Source: Modestobacter marinus (GTDB taxonomy: Bacteria; Actinomycetota; Actinomycetes; Mycobacteriales; Geodermatophilaceae). From it: a DNA stretch of 64,000 nucleotides. This document shows positions 25,676 through 33,693 of the stretch, piece by piece. Position numbers and translations under genes: made by a program. Location: assembly GCF_019799945.1 (NCBI RefSeq), contig NZ_JABGCH010000021.1:31309-95308 (forward strand), written 5' to 3'. Each line of letters begins with the position of its first letter. Positions within the stretch are counted from its first letter, which is position 1. A model generated the notes under the pieces. It ran no database searches and had not been told where the DNA came from. It worked only from the letters and a program-made list of their open reading frames with translations.

Positions 25676-26683
25676 TCAGCGGACGACGACGACGTGCTCC
25701 TGCCGCGGCACGAACTCACCGATCACCGGCGCCCCGGGCACCTCCCCGCCGAGCAGCAGCCCGCCGGAGGTCTGCGCGTCGGCCAGCAGCAGTCCCTCGT
25801 GCTCGTCGACGGCCGACAGGTCGGCGTGCGGCCGCACCCAGTCGAGGTTCCGCCGGGTGCCACCGGAGACGAACCCGGCGGCCAGCGCCTCCCGCGCCCC
25901 GGCCAGGTAGGGGACGGCGGCGGCGTCCACCACCGCGGTCACGCCACTGGCCCGGGCCATCTTGTACAGGTGGCCGAGCAGTCCGAACCCGGTGACGTCG
26001 GTGCCGGCCCGGATCCCAGCGGCCAGCGCCGCCCGGGACGCCTCCGCGTTGAGCGCGGTCATCGACGCGAGCGCCTCCGCGGACACCTCGCCGGTGCTCT
26101 TCATCCGGTTGTTGAGCACCCCCACGCCCAGCGGCTTGGTCAACGACAGCGGGGTGCCGGCCACCGCGGCGTCGTTGCGGATGAGCCGGGCCAGGTCGAC
26201 CAGCCCGGTGACCGCCATGCCGTACTTGGGTTCGGGGTCGTCGATCGAGTGCCCGCCGCCGACGTGGCAGCCGGCCTGCTGGGCGACCTCGAGGCCGCCC
26301 CGCAGCACCTCGGCGGCGAGCTCCGCGGGGAGCACGTCGCGCGGCCAGCCGAGCAGGTTCACCGCGACCACCGGGGTGCCGCCCATCGCGTACACGTCGG
26401 ACAGCGCGTTCGCGGCGGCGATCCGGCCGAAGTCGTAGGCGTCGTCGACGACCGGGGTGAAGAAGTCGGTCGTGAGCACCAGCCCCTGGCCGCCGGGCAG
26501 CTCGACGACGGCGGCGTCGTCCCCGTCGTCCAGTCCGACCACGAGCCGGGTGACTGGGTCGGCCGGCCCGGCACCGGTCAGGCCGGCCACGACGGCCTCG
26601 AGCTCGCCGGGCGGGATCTTGCAGGCGCAGCCGCCGCCGTGGGCGTACTGGGTGAGCCGGACGGTCGCGGGAGCGGTGGTCAC
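25676..26683 (-). CDS. selD: Selenide, water dikinase (selenophosphate synthetase)
   Basis: SelD makes selenophosphate from selenide and ATP, the selenium donor for SelA. The 335-residue product starts VTTAPATVRLTQYAHGGGCACK; Cys19 is the catalytic position and is cysteine, not selenocysteine. Further signatures are ALSDVYAMGGTPVVAVN, GGHSIDDPEPKYGMAVTG and GTDVTGFGLLGHL. GTG 26683 is chosen because TAACCT lies a few bases upstream and homology begins there; the open frame continues much further without meaning. It is divergent from the ABC importer and about 3.5 kb from tRNA-Sec, selA and selB, which it serves. Confidence 0.95.
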   Translation of the reverse strand: MTTAPATVRLTQYAHGGGCACKIPPGELEAVVAGLTGAGPADPVTRLVVGLDDGDDAAVVELPGGQGLVLTTDFFTPVVDDAYDFGRIAAANALSDVYAMGGTPVVAVNLLGWPRDVLPAELAAEVLRGGLEVAQQAGCHVGGGHSIDDPEPKYGMAVTGLVDLARLIRNDAAVAGTPLSLTKPLGVGVLNNRMKSTGEVSAEALASMTALNAEASRAALAAGIRAGTDVTGFGLLGHLYKMARASGVTAVVDAAAVPYLAGAREALAAGFVSGGTRRNLDWVRPHADLSAVDEHEGLLLADAQTSGGLLLGGEVPGAPVIGEFVPRQEHVVVVR

Positions 26684-26918
26684 GAGGCCGAGGTTAGAAC
26701 CGCTCGCAACCGGCCGCAGCGGCGTCCTGCCTGGTCGTCGTTGCGAAACCGTGTTGCGGACCGGTGAACGGAGACGGTTGCGGGACGTTACGCTCCGCGT
26801 CACCTCGCCGTGGCCCACAGGAAGCAATGGGCCCGCAGTCTGCACGGCGGCCGACCGGTTCGGGGCGGCGCCTCGAAGGGAGTTCGGTGGACGTGTCCGT
26901 CCCGCGGTGGTGGTGCCG
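26684..26918. promoter_or_regulatory. Divergent control region of selD and ABC importer with GTTGCG repeats
   Basis: The motif GTTGCG occurs at 26740, 26753 and 26777 on the + strand and as CGCAAC at 26705. Such a cluster ahead of a carbohydrate importer may be the operator of a LacI- or GntR-type regulator, but no regulator gene is beside it. No other gene is seen here. Confidence 0.35.
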
Positions 26919-27875
26919 GTGACGACGACGGAAGCCCCCCGGGCGCTCCCGCCGACGTCCCCCACCCGTGTGACCGCGACCCGCCGTCGCCGCTGGGCCT
27001 CCCGGCGCAACCGGCGCGACTACCTGGTCTTCCTGGCCTTCGCGGCGCCCAACCTGCTGCTGATCGCCCTGTTCACGTACCGGCCGCTGTTCTCGAACAT
27101 CTACTACTCGACGCTGAACTGGACCCTCGGCGCACCGGTGGCCACGCCGGTCGGGCTGGGCAACTACGTCGAGTTCTTCACCTCGCCCCGGACCCAGGGC
27201 GTGCTGGTGACCACGGCGGTGTTCACCGTGGCCACGGTCGGCGGGTCGATGGTCCTCGGCCTGCTGGTGGCGCTCGCGCTGAACAAGCGGGTGCAGGGGG
27301 TCGGGTTCGCCCGGGCGTCGGTCTTCTCGCCGTTCGTGCTCTCCGGCGTCGGCGTGGGCCTGGTCTGGCTGTTCATCTTCGACCCGGTGGTCGGCGTGCT
27401 GGGTTACCTGCTGCGGCTGGTGGGCGCGTCGAGCCCGCAGTGGTTCAACGACCCGACGCTCAGCCTGGTCATGGTCATCATCGTCTTCATCTGGAAGAAC
27501 CTCGGCTACGCCGCGGTGATCTACCTGGCCGGGCTGCAGTCGATCGACCGGGACCTGCTGGAGGCCGCCTCGATCGACGGCGCGAACGCGCGGCGCACCT
27601 TCTTCTCGATCGTGCTGCCGCTGCTCTCGCCGACGACGTTCTTCCTGCTGGTCACCAGCATCCTGAACTCGCTGCAGGCCTTCGACATCCTGCGGATCAT
27701 GAACCCGCTGGGCCGCGGGACGACGACGCTGATCTACGAGGCGTACCTGCAGGCCTTCGGTGGCTCCAACCGGGCCGGCTACTCGGCGACCGTCTCCACC
27801 GTGCTCTTCGGGCTGCTGGTGCTGCTGACGGTCTTCCAGCTGGTCGTCCTCGAGCGGCGGGTGCACTACCGGTGA
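26919..27875 (+). CDS. Carbohydrate ABC transporter permease (UgpA/MalF type)
   Basis: The 318-residue membrane protein has an Arg-rich N-terminus, then six hydrophobic segments starting with YLVFLAFAAPNLLLIALF, and the EAA loop LLEAASIDGANARRTFFSIVLPLL near residues 208-232 that contacts the ATPase. It closely resembles UgpA-type permeases for glycerol-phosphate or sugars. Several GTG codons (26907, 26910, 26913, 26919) could start it; 26919 is used. The stop overlaps the next start (GTGA). No ATPase gene is nearby, so a shared MsmK/UgpC-type ATPase elsewhere is likely. Confidence 0.9.
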   Translation: MTTTEAPRALPPTSPTRVTATRRRRWASRRNRRDYLVFLAFAAPNLLLIALFTYRPLFSNIYYSTLNWTLGAPVATPVGLGNYVEFFTSPRTQGVLVTTAVFTVATVGGSMVLGLLVALALNKRVQGVGFARASVFSPFVLSGVGVGLVWLFIFDPVVGVLGYLLRLVGASSPQWFNDPTLSLVMVIIVFIWKNLGYAAVIYLAGLQSIDRDLLEAASIDGANARRTFFSIVLPLLSPTTFFLLVTSILNSLQAFDILRIMNPLGRGTTTLIYEAYLQAFGGSNRAGYSATVSTVLFGLLVLLTVFQLVVLERRVHYR

Positions 27876-28759
27876 CCGCCGTCGCCGAGCGGGCGCCGGT
27901 GCAGCCGCGCCGCAACGGACCGCTGTCCCGGCAGAACCTGGTCGGCACGATCGTCACCGGGTACGTGCCGATCGTGCTCGCGACGCTGGTCGTCGTCCTG
28001 CCGCTGCTGTGGATGGTCCTGGCGTCGTTCAAGAGCCCGGGGGAGCTGCTCACCCAGACCCCGAGCGTGCTGCCGGACTCCTTCGCGCCGTCCAACTACG
28101 CCGAGGCCGCGCAGAAGGTGCCCTTCGGGCGGCTGTTCCTCAACTCGGTCCTGGTCACCGCGATCGGTGCCGGGATCAAGGTGGCGCTCGCCGTCCTCAC
28201 CGCCTACGCGCTGGTCTTCGTGCGGTTCCCCGGCAAGAAGGTCATCTTCGCGCTGGTGCTGGCCACCCTGATGGTGCCGCCGCAGGTGTCGCTGCTGCCC
28301 AACTACGTGCTGATCACGGGCCTGGGCGGGGCCGACACCTACTGGGGGATCATCCTGCCGGGCCTGGCCACCGGGTTCGGGACCTTCCTGCTGCGCCAGC
28401 AGTTCCTCACCCTGCCGGCCTCGATCCTGGAGGCCGCGGAGATCGACGGGGCCAGCCACTGGAAGCGGCTCACCCGGATCGTCGTGCCCATCTCGACACC
28501 GGCGATCGCGACCGTCGCGCTGGTCAACATCGTCTTCGAGTGGAACGAGTACCTGTGGCCGCTGGTCATCGTCTCGGACCCGAACATGATGACCCTCCCC
28601 GTCGGCCTGACCCTGCTGCAGAACAGCGAGAGCGGCGCCGACGGCTACGGCCTGGTGATGGCCGGCACGGTGCTGGTCATCGTCCCGGTGCTCGTCGTCT
28701 TCACGGCCTTCCAGCGCTACATCGTCTCCGGGCTGACCCAAGGCGCGGTCAAGGACTGA
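27872..28759 (+). CDS. Carbohydrate ABC transporter permease (UgpE/MalG type)
   Basis: The 295-residue protein has six membrane segments, beginning VPIVLATLVVVLPLLWMVL, the substrate-channel part TLMVPPQVSLLPNYVL and the EAA loop LEAAEIDGASHWKRLTRIVVP near residues 188-208. It pairs with the upstream permease, which it overlaps by 4 bases, and precedes the binding protein gene by 56 bases. Substrate class is inferred from similarity to UgpE/MalG. Confidence 0.92.
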   Translation: MTAVAERAPVQPRRNGPLSRQNLVGTIVTGYVPIVLATLVVVLPLLWMVLASFKSPGELLTQTPSVLPDSFAPSNYAEAAQKVPFGRLFLNSVLVTAIGAGIKVALAVLTAYALVFVRFPGKKVIFALVLATLMVPPQVSLLPNYVLITGLGGADTYWGIILPGLATGFGTFLLRQQFLTLPASILEAAEIDGASHWKRLTRIVVPISTPAIATVALVNIVFEWNEYLWPLVIVSDPNMMTLPVGLTLLQNSESGADGYGLVMAGTVLVIVPVLVVFTAFQRYIVSGLTQGAVKD

Positions 28760-28815
28760 CGCCTCAGCTCGTGCTCCACCGGTCCCCGTGCACCCCCTCT
28801 CCCTGGAGGCCCGTC

Positions 28816-30192
28816 ATGCCCGATCGCATCCCGAACGCACTCACCCTGGCCGCGCTCGACCGGCGGCGGTTCCTCGGCCTGGCCGGTGCCCTGGGCACCG
28901 CCGCCGCCCTGGCCGCCTGCGGCGGCCCCAGCACCTCCGGCGGGGGTGGCGCGGAGGCCCCGACCGACGAGACCGACTGGTCGACGATCACCCCGGCCAA
29001 GGAGATCACCTTCTGGTCGAGCAACCCCGGCTCCTCCCAGGCGGTGACCCAGCAGCTGATCGACGCGTTCCACGCCGCGCAGTCCGACATCAAGGTCACC
29101 CTGGTCACCGCCGGGGCGAACTACGAGGAGATCGCGCAGAAGTTCCAGGCCGCCCAGGCCGGCGGTGACCTGCCGGACGTCATCGTCTTCTCCGACGTCT
29201 GGTGGTTCCGGTACAAGATGCTCGACTCGATCATCCCGCTGGACGGGCTGGTCGAGGCGGTCGGCATCGAGAAGGACGACTACCGCGAGGGCCTGTGGGC
29301 CGACTACACCTACGACGACGCCCAGTGGGCGATCCCGTGGGCGCGCTCCACGCCGCTGTTCTACTGGAACAAGGCTCACTGGGCGGCCGCCGGCCTGCCC
29401 GACCGCGCCCCGGAGACGTGGGCGGAGTTCACCGAGTGGGCGCCCAGGCTGCAGGCGGCCGGGCTGGGCACGCAGCGCGCCTTCCAGCACCCGGCGCTGG
29501 CCGGCTACGCGGGCTGGAGCTTCCAGAACGTGCTGTGGGGCTGGGGTGGTGGCTGGTCGGCGCAGGAGTCCTTCGACATCACCTGCAACTCGCCGGAGTC
29601 GGTGGCGGCCATCCAGTTCCTGCAGGACTCCGTCTACAAGGACGCGTGGGCGGGTGTGGCCAGCAGCGACTCGGTCAACGACCTCACCGCGGGCGCGGCC
29701 AGCGCGACCATCGCCTCGACCGGCAGCCTGGTCGGCATCCTCAAGGCCGCCACGTTCGAGGTCGGCGCCGGCCCGCTGCCCGGTGGCCCCGAGGAGACCT
29801 CGCCGGTCTGCCCGACCGGTGGCGCCGGGGTCGGCATCCCCAAGGACATCGCCCCGGAGAACCAGCTGGCCGCCGCCACGTTCGTCAAGTTCCTGACCTC
29901 GCCGGAGAACACGGTCACCTTCTCGCAGGCGACCGGGTACATGCCGGTGCGGAAGTCGGCCGACACCGCGGCGATCGTCGCCGCGGCGCCGCAGGTGCAG
30001 GTGGCGCTCGACCAGCTCGAGGTGACACGGACGCAGGACTACGCCCGGGTGTTCCTGCCGGGCGCGGACCAGGAGATGGCCAAGACCTGCGCGAACATCC
30101 TCACCTCGCAGGCGGACGTGCAGGCCGAGCTCGACGCGCTCAAGACGACCCTGGAGACGATCTACACCCGGGACGTCGAGCCGAACCTGTGA
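28816..30192 (+). CDS. Extracellular solute-binding lipoprotein (UgpB-like)
   Basis: The 458-residue product has DRRRFLGLAGALG, a Tat-like twin arginine, followed by the lipobox LAAC at about residues 32-35, so the mature protein is tethered to the membrane by a lipid. The body has the family 1 binding-protein pattern (ITFWSSNPG, ADYTYDDAQWAIPWARSTPLFYWN, LTSPENTVTFSQATGYMPVR). It delivers a sugar or glycerol-phosphate compound to the two permeases upstream. ATG 28816 follows GGAGG. Its stop is 24 bases before the tRNA-Sec gene. Confidence 0.92.
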   Translation: MPDRIPNALTLAALDRRRFLGLAGALGTAAALAACGGPSTSGGGGAEAPTDETDWSTITPAKEITFWSSNPGSSQAVTQQLIDAFHAAQSDIKVTLVTAGANYEEIAQKFQAAQAGGDLPDVIVFSDVWWFRYKMLDSIIPLDGLVEAVGIEKDDYREGLWADYTYDDAQWAIPWARSTPLFYWNKAHWAAAGLPDRAPETWAEFTEWAPRLQAAGLGTQRAFQHPALAGYAGWSFQNVLWGWGGGWSAQESFDITCNSPESVAAIQFLQDSVYKDAWAGVASSDSVNDLTAGAASATIASTGSLVGILKAATFEVGAGPLPGGPEETSPVCPTGGAGVGIPKDIAPENQLAAATFVKFLTSPENTVTFSQATGYMPVRKSADTAAIVAAAPQVQVALDQLEVTRTQDYARVFLPGADQEMAKTCANILTSQADVQAELDALKTTLETIYTRDVEPNL

Positions 30193-30203
30193 CGACGGCT
30201 GCG

Positions 30204-30209
30204 TAGGCT
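30204..30209 (+). promoter_or_regulatory. -10 element of tRNA-Sec (TAGGCT)
   Basis: TAGGCT lies 7 bases before the first base of the tRNA, the expected distance for direct transcription of the tRNA 5' end region. It shows that the tRNA has its own promoter just after the ABC operon. Confidence 0.55.
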
Positions 30210-30216
30210 CGGCGGC

Positions 30217-30312
30217 GGAGACGTCAGGGTGCCTGGTGGCCCCCGCGGCCTCTAAAGCCGACGTGGCCGAGCAGCTCGGTCAGGCGGGTTCGATTCCCGT
30301 CCGTCTCCGCCA
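30217..30312 (+). tRNA. selC: tRNA-Sec with CUA anticodon (reads UAG)
   Basis: The 96-base sequence has the acceptor GGAGACG (30217-30223) pairing with 30302-30308, discriminator G and encoded CCA (30310-30312). The D arm is long (GGGTGCC with GGCCCC, one irregular position) around TGGT. The anticodon stem CGGC/GCCG closes the 7-base loop CTCTAAA, so bases 34-36 are CTA (30252-30254). A long extra arm (CCGAG..CTCGG) and the TTCGATT loop follow. Length, long D stem and extra arm plus adjacency to selA and selB identify tRNA-Sec. Canonical tRNA-Sec has UCA; CUA directs selenocysteine to UAG, as reported for Geodermatophilus and Blastococcus. Only seven acceptor pairs form, with a six-pair T stem, instead of the usual bacterial 8+5. 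Confidence 0.92.
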
Positions 30313-30317
30313 GCCGC

Positions 30318-30346
30318 CGCGGAGCCGGCCCCCGGCCGGCTCCGCG
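30318..30346 (+). terminator. Hairpin after tRNA-Sec
   Basis: CGCGGAGCCGGCC at 30318-30330 pairs perfectly with 30334-30346 around a three-base CCC loop. It lies 6 bases after the tRNA CCA and ahead of the selA promoter, so it probably ends the tRNA transcript. No T-run follows. Confidence 0.6.
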
Positions 30347-30355
30347 CGGGCGTCC

Positions 30356-30361
30356 TAGGCT
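30356..30361 (+). promoter_or_regulatory. -10 element of selA (TAGGCT)
   Basis: TAGGCT stands 9 bases before the selA ATG with no good ribosome-binding site between, matching the leaderless pattern of this genome. Confidence 0.5.
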
Positions 30362-30370
30362 GGTCCGGTC

Positions 30371-31687
30371 ATGATCGGAGACCCCCGCCGCCTGGTCCCG
30401 CGGACCGACGCCGTGCTGGCCGAGCCGCAGGTGGCCGCCGCCGTCGAGCGGCTGGGCCGGGACCTGGTGAAGGCCCTCGTGCAGGCCGCGCAGCAGCAGG
30501 TTCGGGACGGCGACCTCACCCCGGAGGCCGTCGTCCCCGCGGTGCTCGCCGGCCTGCCCGCCACCGCCGGCAGCCTGCGGCCGGTGCTCAACGCGACCGG
30601 CGTCCTCGTGCACACCAACCTCGGGCGGGCGCCGCTGTCGCCGGCCGCGGTCGATGCCGTCGTCGCCGCCAGCGGCACCACCGACGTGGAGCTGGACCTC
30701 GACACCGGGCGGCGCGGGACCCGCGGCGAGGGGGCGCTGGCCGCGCTGCTGGCCGCCGTGCCCGCGGCCGAGGCCGCCCTGGTGGTGAACAACTGCGCCG
30801 CCGCGCTGGCCCTGGTGGCCACCGCGCTCGGGCAGGGCCGGGAGCTGGTCCTCGCCCGCGGTGAGCTGGTGGAGATCGGGGACGGCTTCCGGATCCCCGA
30901 CCTGCTGGTCGCCACGGGGGCGCGGCTGCGCGAGGTGGGGACGACGAACCGGGTCGCCCTCGTGGACTACACCGACGCCCTCGGCCCGGGCACCGGCGCC
31001 GTGCTCAAGGTGCACCCGTCGAACTTCGTCGTCCGCGGCTTCGCACGGGCGGTCGAGGTCGCAGAGCTCGCGGCCGCGCTGACCGGGACCGGGGTGCCGC
31101 TGGTCGCCGACGTGGGCAGCGGACTCCTCGCGCCGCACCCGCTGCTGGCCGACGAGCCGGATCTGCAGAGCACGCTGACCGCTGGCGCGGACCTTGTGCT
31201 CGCCAGCGGCGACAAGCTGCTGGGCGGCCCCCAGGCGGGGATCGTGCTGGGCCGCGCCGACCTCGTCCAGCGGCTGCGCCGCCATCCGCTGTACCGCGCG
31301 CTGCGGGTGGACAAGACCACGCTGGCGGGGCTGGAGGCCACGCTCCGCGGCCCGGTGCCGCCGGTGCGGGCGATGCTCGAGGCCGACCTGGCCGAGCTGC
31401 GGACCCGGGCCCAGCTGGTCGCCAGGACGTTGCTCGCCGCCGGGTTGGACGCCCTGGTCGTCGACGCCACGGCGCGGGTCGGTGGCGGGGGAGCGCCGGA
31501 CCTCGAGCTGCCGAGCGTGGCCGTGGCGCTCCCCGCGGCCTTCGCCGATCCGCTCCGGCGGGGCCCCGTGCCCGTGGTCGGGTACGTGGCCGACGACCGG
31601 ACGTTGCTGGACCTGCGCAGCCTGCCGCCCGCGGACGACGTGCGGCTGATCGACGCGGTGCTGGAGGTGGCCCGCCGGTGGACGTGA
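30371..31687 (+). CDS. selA: L-seryl-tRNA(Sec) selenium transferase
   Basis: SelA converts Ser-tRNA-Sec to Sec-tRNA-Sec with selenophosphate and pyridoxal phosphate. The 438-residue product has RPVLNATGVLVHTNLGRAPL (residues about 71-90), VNNCAAALAL, RGELVEIGDGFRIPDLL, KVHPSNF and the lysine motif SGDKLLGGPQAG near residue 280, all family hallmarks. Length is slightly short of the 460 of E. coli. It lies 58 bases after tRNA-Sec and overlaps selB by 10 bases, so tRNA, synthase and elongation factor form one locus. Confidence 0.96.
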   Translation: MIGDPRRLVPRTDAVLAEPQVAAAVERLGRDLVKALVQAAQQQVRDGDLTPEAVVPAVLAGLPATAGSLRPVLNATGVLVHTNLGRAPLSPAAVDAVVAASGTTDVELDLDTGRRGTRGEGALAALLAAVPAAEAALVVNNCAAALALVATALGQGRELVLARGELVEIGDGFRIPDLLVATGARLREVGTTNRVALVDYTDALGPGTGAVLKVHPSNFVVRGFARAVEVAELAAALTGTGVPLVADVGSGLLAPHPLLADEPDLQSTLTAGADLVLASGDKLLGGPQAGIVLGRADLVQRLRRHPLYRALRVDKTTLAGLEATLRGPVPPVRAMLEADLAELRTRAQLVARTLLAAGLDALVVDATARVGGGGAPDLELPSVAVALPAAFADPLRRGPVPVVGYVADDRTLLDLRSLPPADDVRLIDAVLEVARRWT

Positions 31688-33423
31688 TCGCCACCGCCGG
31701 GCACGTCGACCACGGCAAGTCCACGCTGGTCAAGGCACTGACCGGGATGGAGCCGGACCGCTGGGAGGAGGAGCGCCGGCGCGGGCTGACCATCGACCTC
31801 GGCTTCGCCTGGACGACGCTGCCCTGGGGCCGCCGCCTGGCCGTCGTCGACGTGCCCGGGCACGAGCGGTTCGTCGGCAACATGCTCGCCGGGGTCGGCT
31901 CGGTGCCCGCGGCGCTGGTCGTGGTGGCCGCCGACGACGGTTGGTCGGCGCAGACCGCCGAGCACGTCGCCGTCCTGGACGCCCTCGGCGTGCGACACGG
32001 TCTGCTCGCGGTGACCAAGGCCGACCTGGCCGATCCCGCGCCGGTGCTCGCGGACGCGACCGAGCGGCTGGCCGGCACCTCGCTGGGCCGGCTCCCCGCC
32101 GTGGCGGTGAGCGCCCGCACGGGCGAGGGGATGGCCGAGCTGGCGGCCGCGCTGGAGGGGGTGCTCGCCGGGTTGCCCGCCCCCGACCCGACGGCTGCCG
32201 TGCGGCTCTGGGTGGACCGGGCCTTCACCATCCGCGGCGCCGGCACCGTCGTCACCGGGACCCTCGCCGCCGGCACGGTGCGCCCCGGCGACCGGTTCGC
32301 CCTGGGCGGCCGCGAGGTGACCGTGCGCGGGCTGCAGTCACTGGGCGCGCCCGTGGACGCCGCCTCCGCGACGGCGCGGGTGGCGCTGAACCTGCGTGGC
32401 ACGGCCGTGGAGGAGATCTCCCGCGGCGACGCGCTGCTCACCCCGGACGCCTTCCGGCAGGCCACCGACGTCGACGTCATCCTCGCCGCGGAGACCGACG
32501 ACCGGTTGCCCGCCGAGCTGGTCGTGCACGTCGGCTCGGCGACGGTCGCCGCCCGGGTGCGCCCGCTGGACGGGGCGGCGCTGCGCCTGCGGCTGGCCGC
32601 GCCGCTGCCGCTGCGGGTGGGAGACCGGCTGCTGCTGCGTGACCCGGGCGCGCGGCGGGTGTACGGCGCGGACGTGCGGGACGTCGACCCGCCCGAACTG
32701 CGCCGCCGCGGCGCCGCCCGCACCCGAGGCGCGGAACTGGTCGAGCAGCCGCCGGGGGAGGCCGGTGCCCGGGCCGAGCTGGTGCGCCGCCGGTTCGTCC
32801 GCCGCGCCGACTGGGTGGCGATGGGCTGGCCGGTGCCGGCGGACGTGCCCGCCGTCGGCCGCTGGCTGGTCGCGCCGGGGGTGCTGACCGAGGCGGCGCG
32901 TCGGGTGCCCGGCGTCGTGGCCGCGCACCGGGCGGCGCACCCGTTGGAGCCCGGGCCGCCGTCGGAGGTGGTGCGGCGCGAGCTGGACCTGCCCGATCCC
33001 GAGCTGCTCGCGGTCGTCGTCCGGCCGCCGCTCGCGCTGCGCGACGGCCGGGTCGTGGCCGGCGCGGCCGGGCTGCCGCCCGCGGTGCAGCGGGCGGTCG
33101 ACGGCATCCGATCACGGCTGGCCGACGCGCCGTTCGCGGCTCCGGAGGCCGGTGACCTCGCGGCGGCCGGGCTCGGCCCGCGGGAGCTCGCGGCGGCGGT
33201 GCGCGAGGAGCAGCTGGTGCGGATCGCCGACGGCGTCTACCTGGCGCCCGGGGTGGCCGAGGAGGCGCGCCGGCGGCTGGCCGGGCTGCCGCAGCCGTTC
33301 ACGGTCAGCCAGGCGCGGCAGGCCTGGGACACCAGCCGGCGGGTCGCCGTTCCGCTGGCCGAGTGGCTCGACGCCCGCGGGGTGACCGTGCGCCTGCCCG
33401 ACAACACCCGCCGGCTGCGCTGA
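31678..33423 (+). CDS. selB: Selenocysteine-specific elongation factor SelB
   Basis: SelB is the EF-Tu-like GTPase that brings Sec-tRNA-Sec to a ribosome stopped at the Sec codon next to a SECIS hairpin. Of 581 residues, the N-terminus has G1 AGHVDHGKSTLVKALTG, G2 RRRGLTIDLGF, G3 DVPGHERFVGNM and G4 TKAD; domains 2 and 3 follow, and the C-terminal winged helices that bind SECIS end with QARQAWDTSRRVAVPLAEWL. GTG 31678 overlaps selA. Because the neighbouring tRNA reads UAG, this SelB should deliver selenocysteine at UAG; the codon is read by the tRNA, so no change of SelB is required. Confidence 0.95.
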   Translation: MDVIATAGHVDHGKSTLVKALTGMEPDRWEEERRRGLTIDLGFAWTTLPWGRRLAVVDVPGHERFVGNMLAGVGSVPAALVVVAADDGWSAQTAEHVAVLDALGVRHGLLAVTKADLADPAPVLADATERLAGTSLGRLPAVAVSARTGEGMAELAAALEGVLAGLPAPDPTAAVRLWVDRAFTIRGAGTVVTGTLAAGTVRPGDRFALGGREVTVRGLQSLGAPVDAASATARVALNLRGTAVEEISRGDALLTPDAFRQATDVDVILAAETDDRLPAELVVHVGSATVAARVRPLDGAALRLRLAAPLPLRVGDRLLLRDPGARRVYGADVRDVDPPELRRRGAARTRGAELVEQPPGEAGARAELVRRRFVRRADWVAMGWPVPADVPAVGRWLVAPGVLTEAARRVPGVVAAHRAAHPLEPGPPSEVVRRELDLPDPELLAVVVRPPLALRDGRVVAGAAGLPPAVQRAVDGIRSRLADAPFAAPEAGDLAAAGLGPRELAAAVREEQLVRIADGVYLAPGVAEEARRRLAGLPQPFTVSQARQAWDTSRRVAVPLAEWLDARGVTVRLPDNTRRLR

Positions 33424-33426
33424 CGG

Positions 33427-33591
33427 TCAGGGGGTACCGGGGCCCAGCAGGGCCAGCCGCCAGTCGGTCTCCAGCTGCGTCTCGACGACGACCGGGCGGC
33501 CGGCGGCGGAGGTCTCGACCAGCTCGTCCGGCCGGACCGGCTCGGGCAGCTCGCGGAACCGGGCCCGCGGGTCGTCCGGTGGCGTCGTCAT
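33427..33591 (-). CDS. Conserved-looking hypothetical small protein
   Basis: A 54-residue frame from ATG 33591 reads MTTPPDDPRARFRELPEPV and ends AALLGPGTP-like (RLALLGPGTP). It converges on selB with a 3-base gap. The acid-rich, ordered-looking composition suggests a real small protein, but I know no function. The frame is open 28 codons further upstream, into the hairpin region, without a better start. Confidence 0.55.
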   Translation of the reverse strand: MTTPPDDPRARFRELPEPVRPDELVETSAAGRPVVVETQLETDWRLALLGPGTP

Positions 33592-33641
33592 GGCGTGATC
33601 ATCGGTCCGCCGCCGGGCGTCGGCAAGCGTCCGCGAGCATC

Positions 33642-33678
33642 CCTGTGCTCTGCATGCGCACGGCATGCAGAGCACAGG
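33642..33678. repeat. Perfect 16-base-pair palindromic hairpin
   Basis: CCTGTGCTCTGCATGC at 33642-33657 pairs without mismatch with 33663-33678 around the loop GCACG. It lies between the end of the enoyl-CoA hydratase gene and the small gene, both on the - strand. It may be a terminator, but its moderate GC, perfect symmetry and embedded GCATGC look more like a dispersed palindromic element. Confidence 0.75.
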
Positions 33679-33693
33679 AATGCCGGAACGTCC

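Noticed and set aside
25676-26683. SelD as a selenoprotein
   Set aside because: The catalytic position is a TGC cysteine codon, with no in-frame TAG or TGA.
30217-30312. Reading the tRNA as an ordinary amber suppressor or leucine tRNA
   Set aside because: The long D stem, overall length and position next to selA and selB fit tRNA-Sec; leucine tRNAs have another D-arm and anticodon-loop context.
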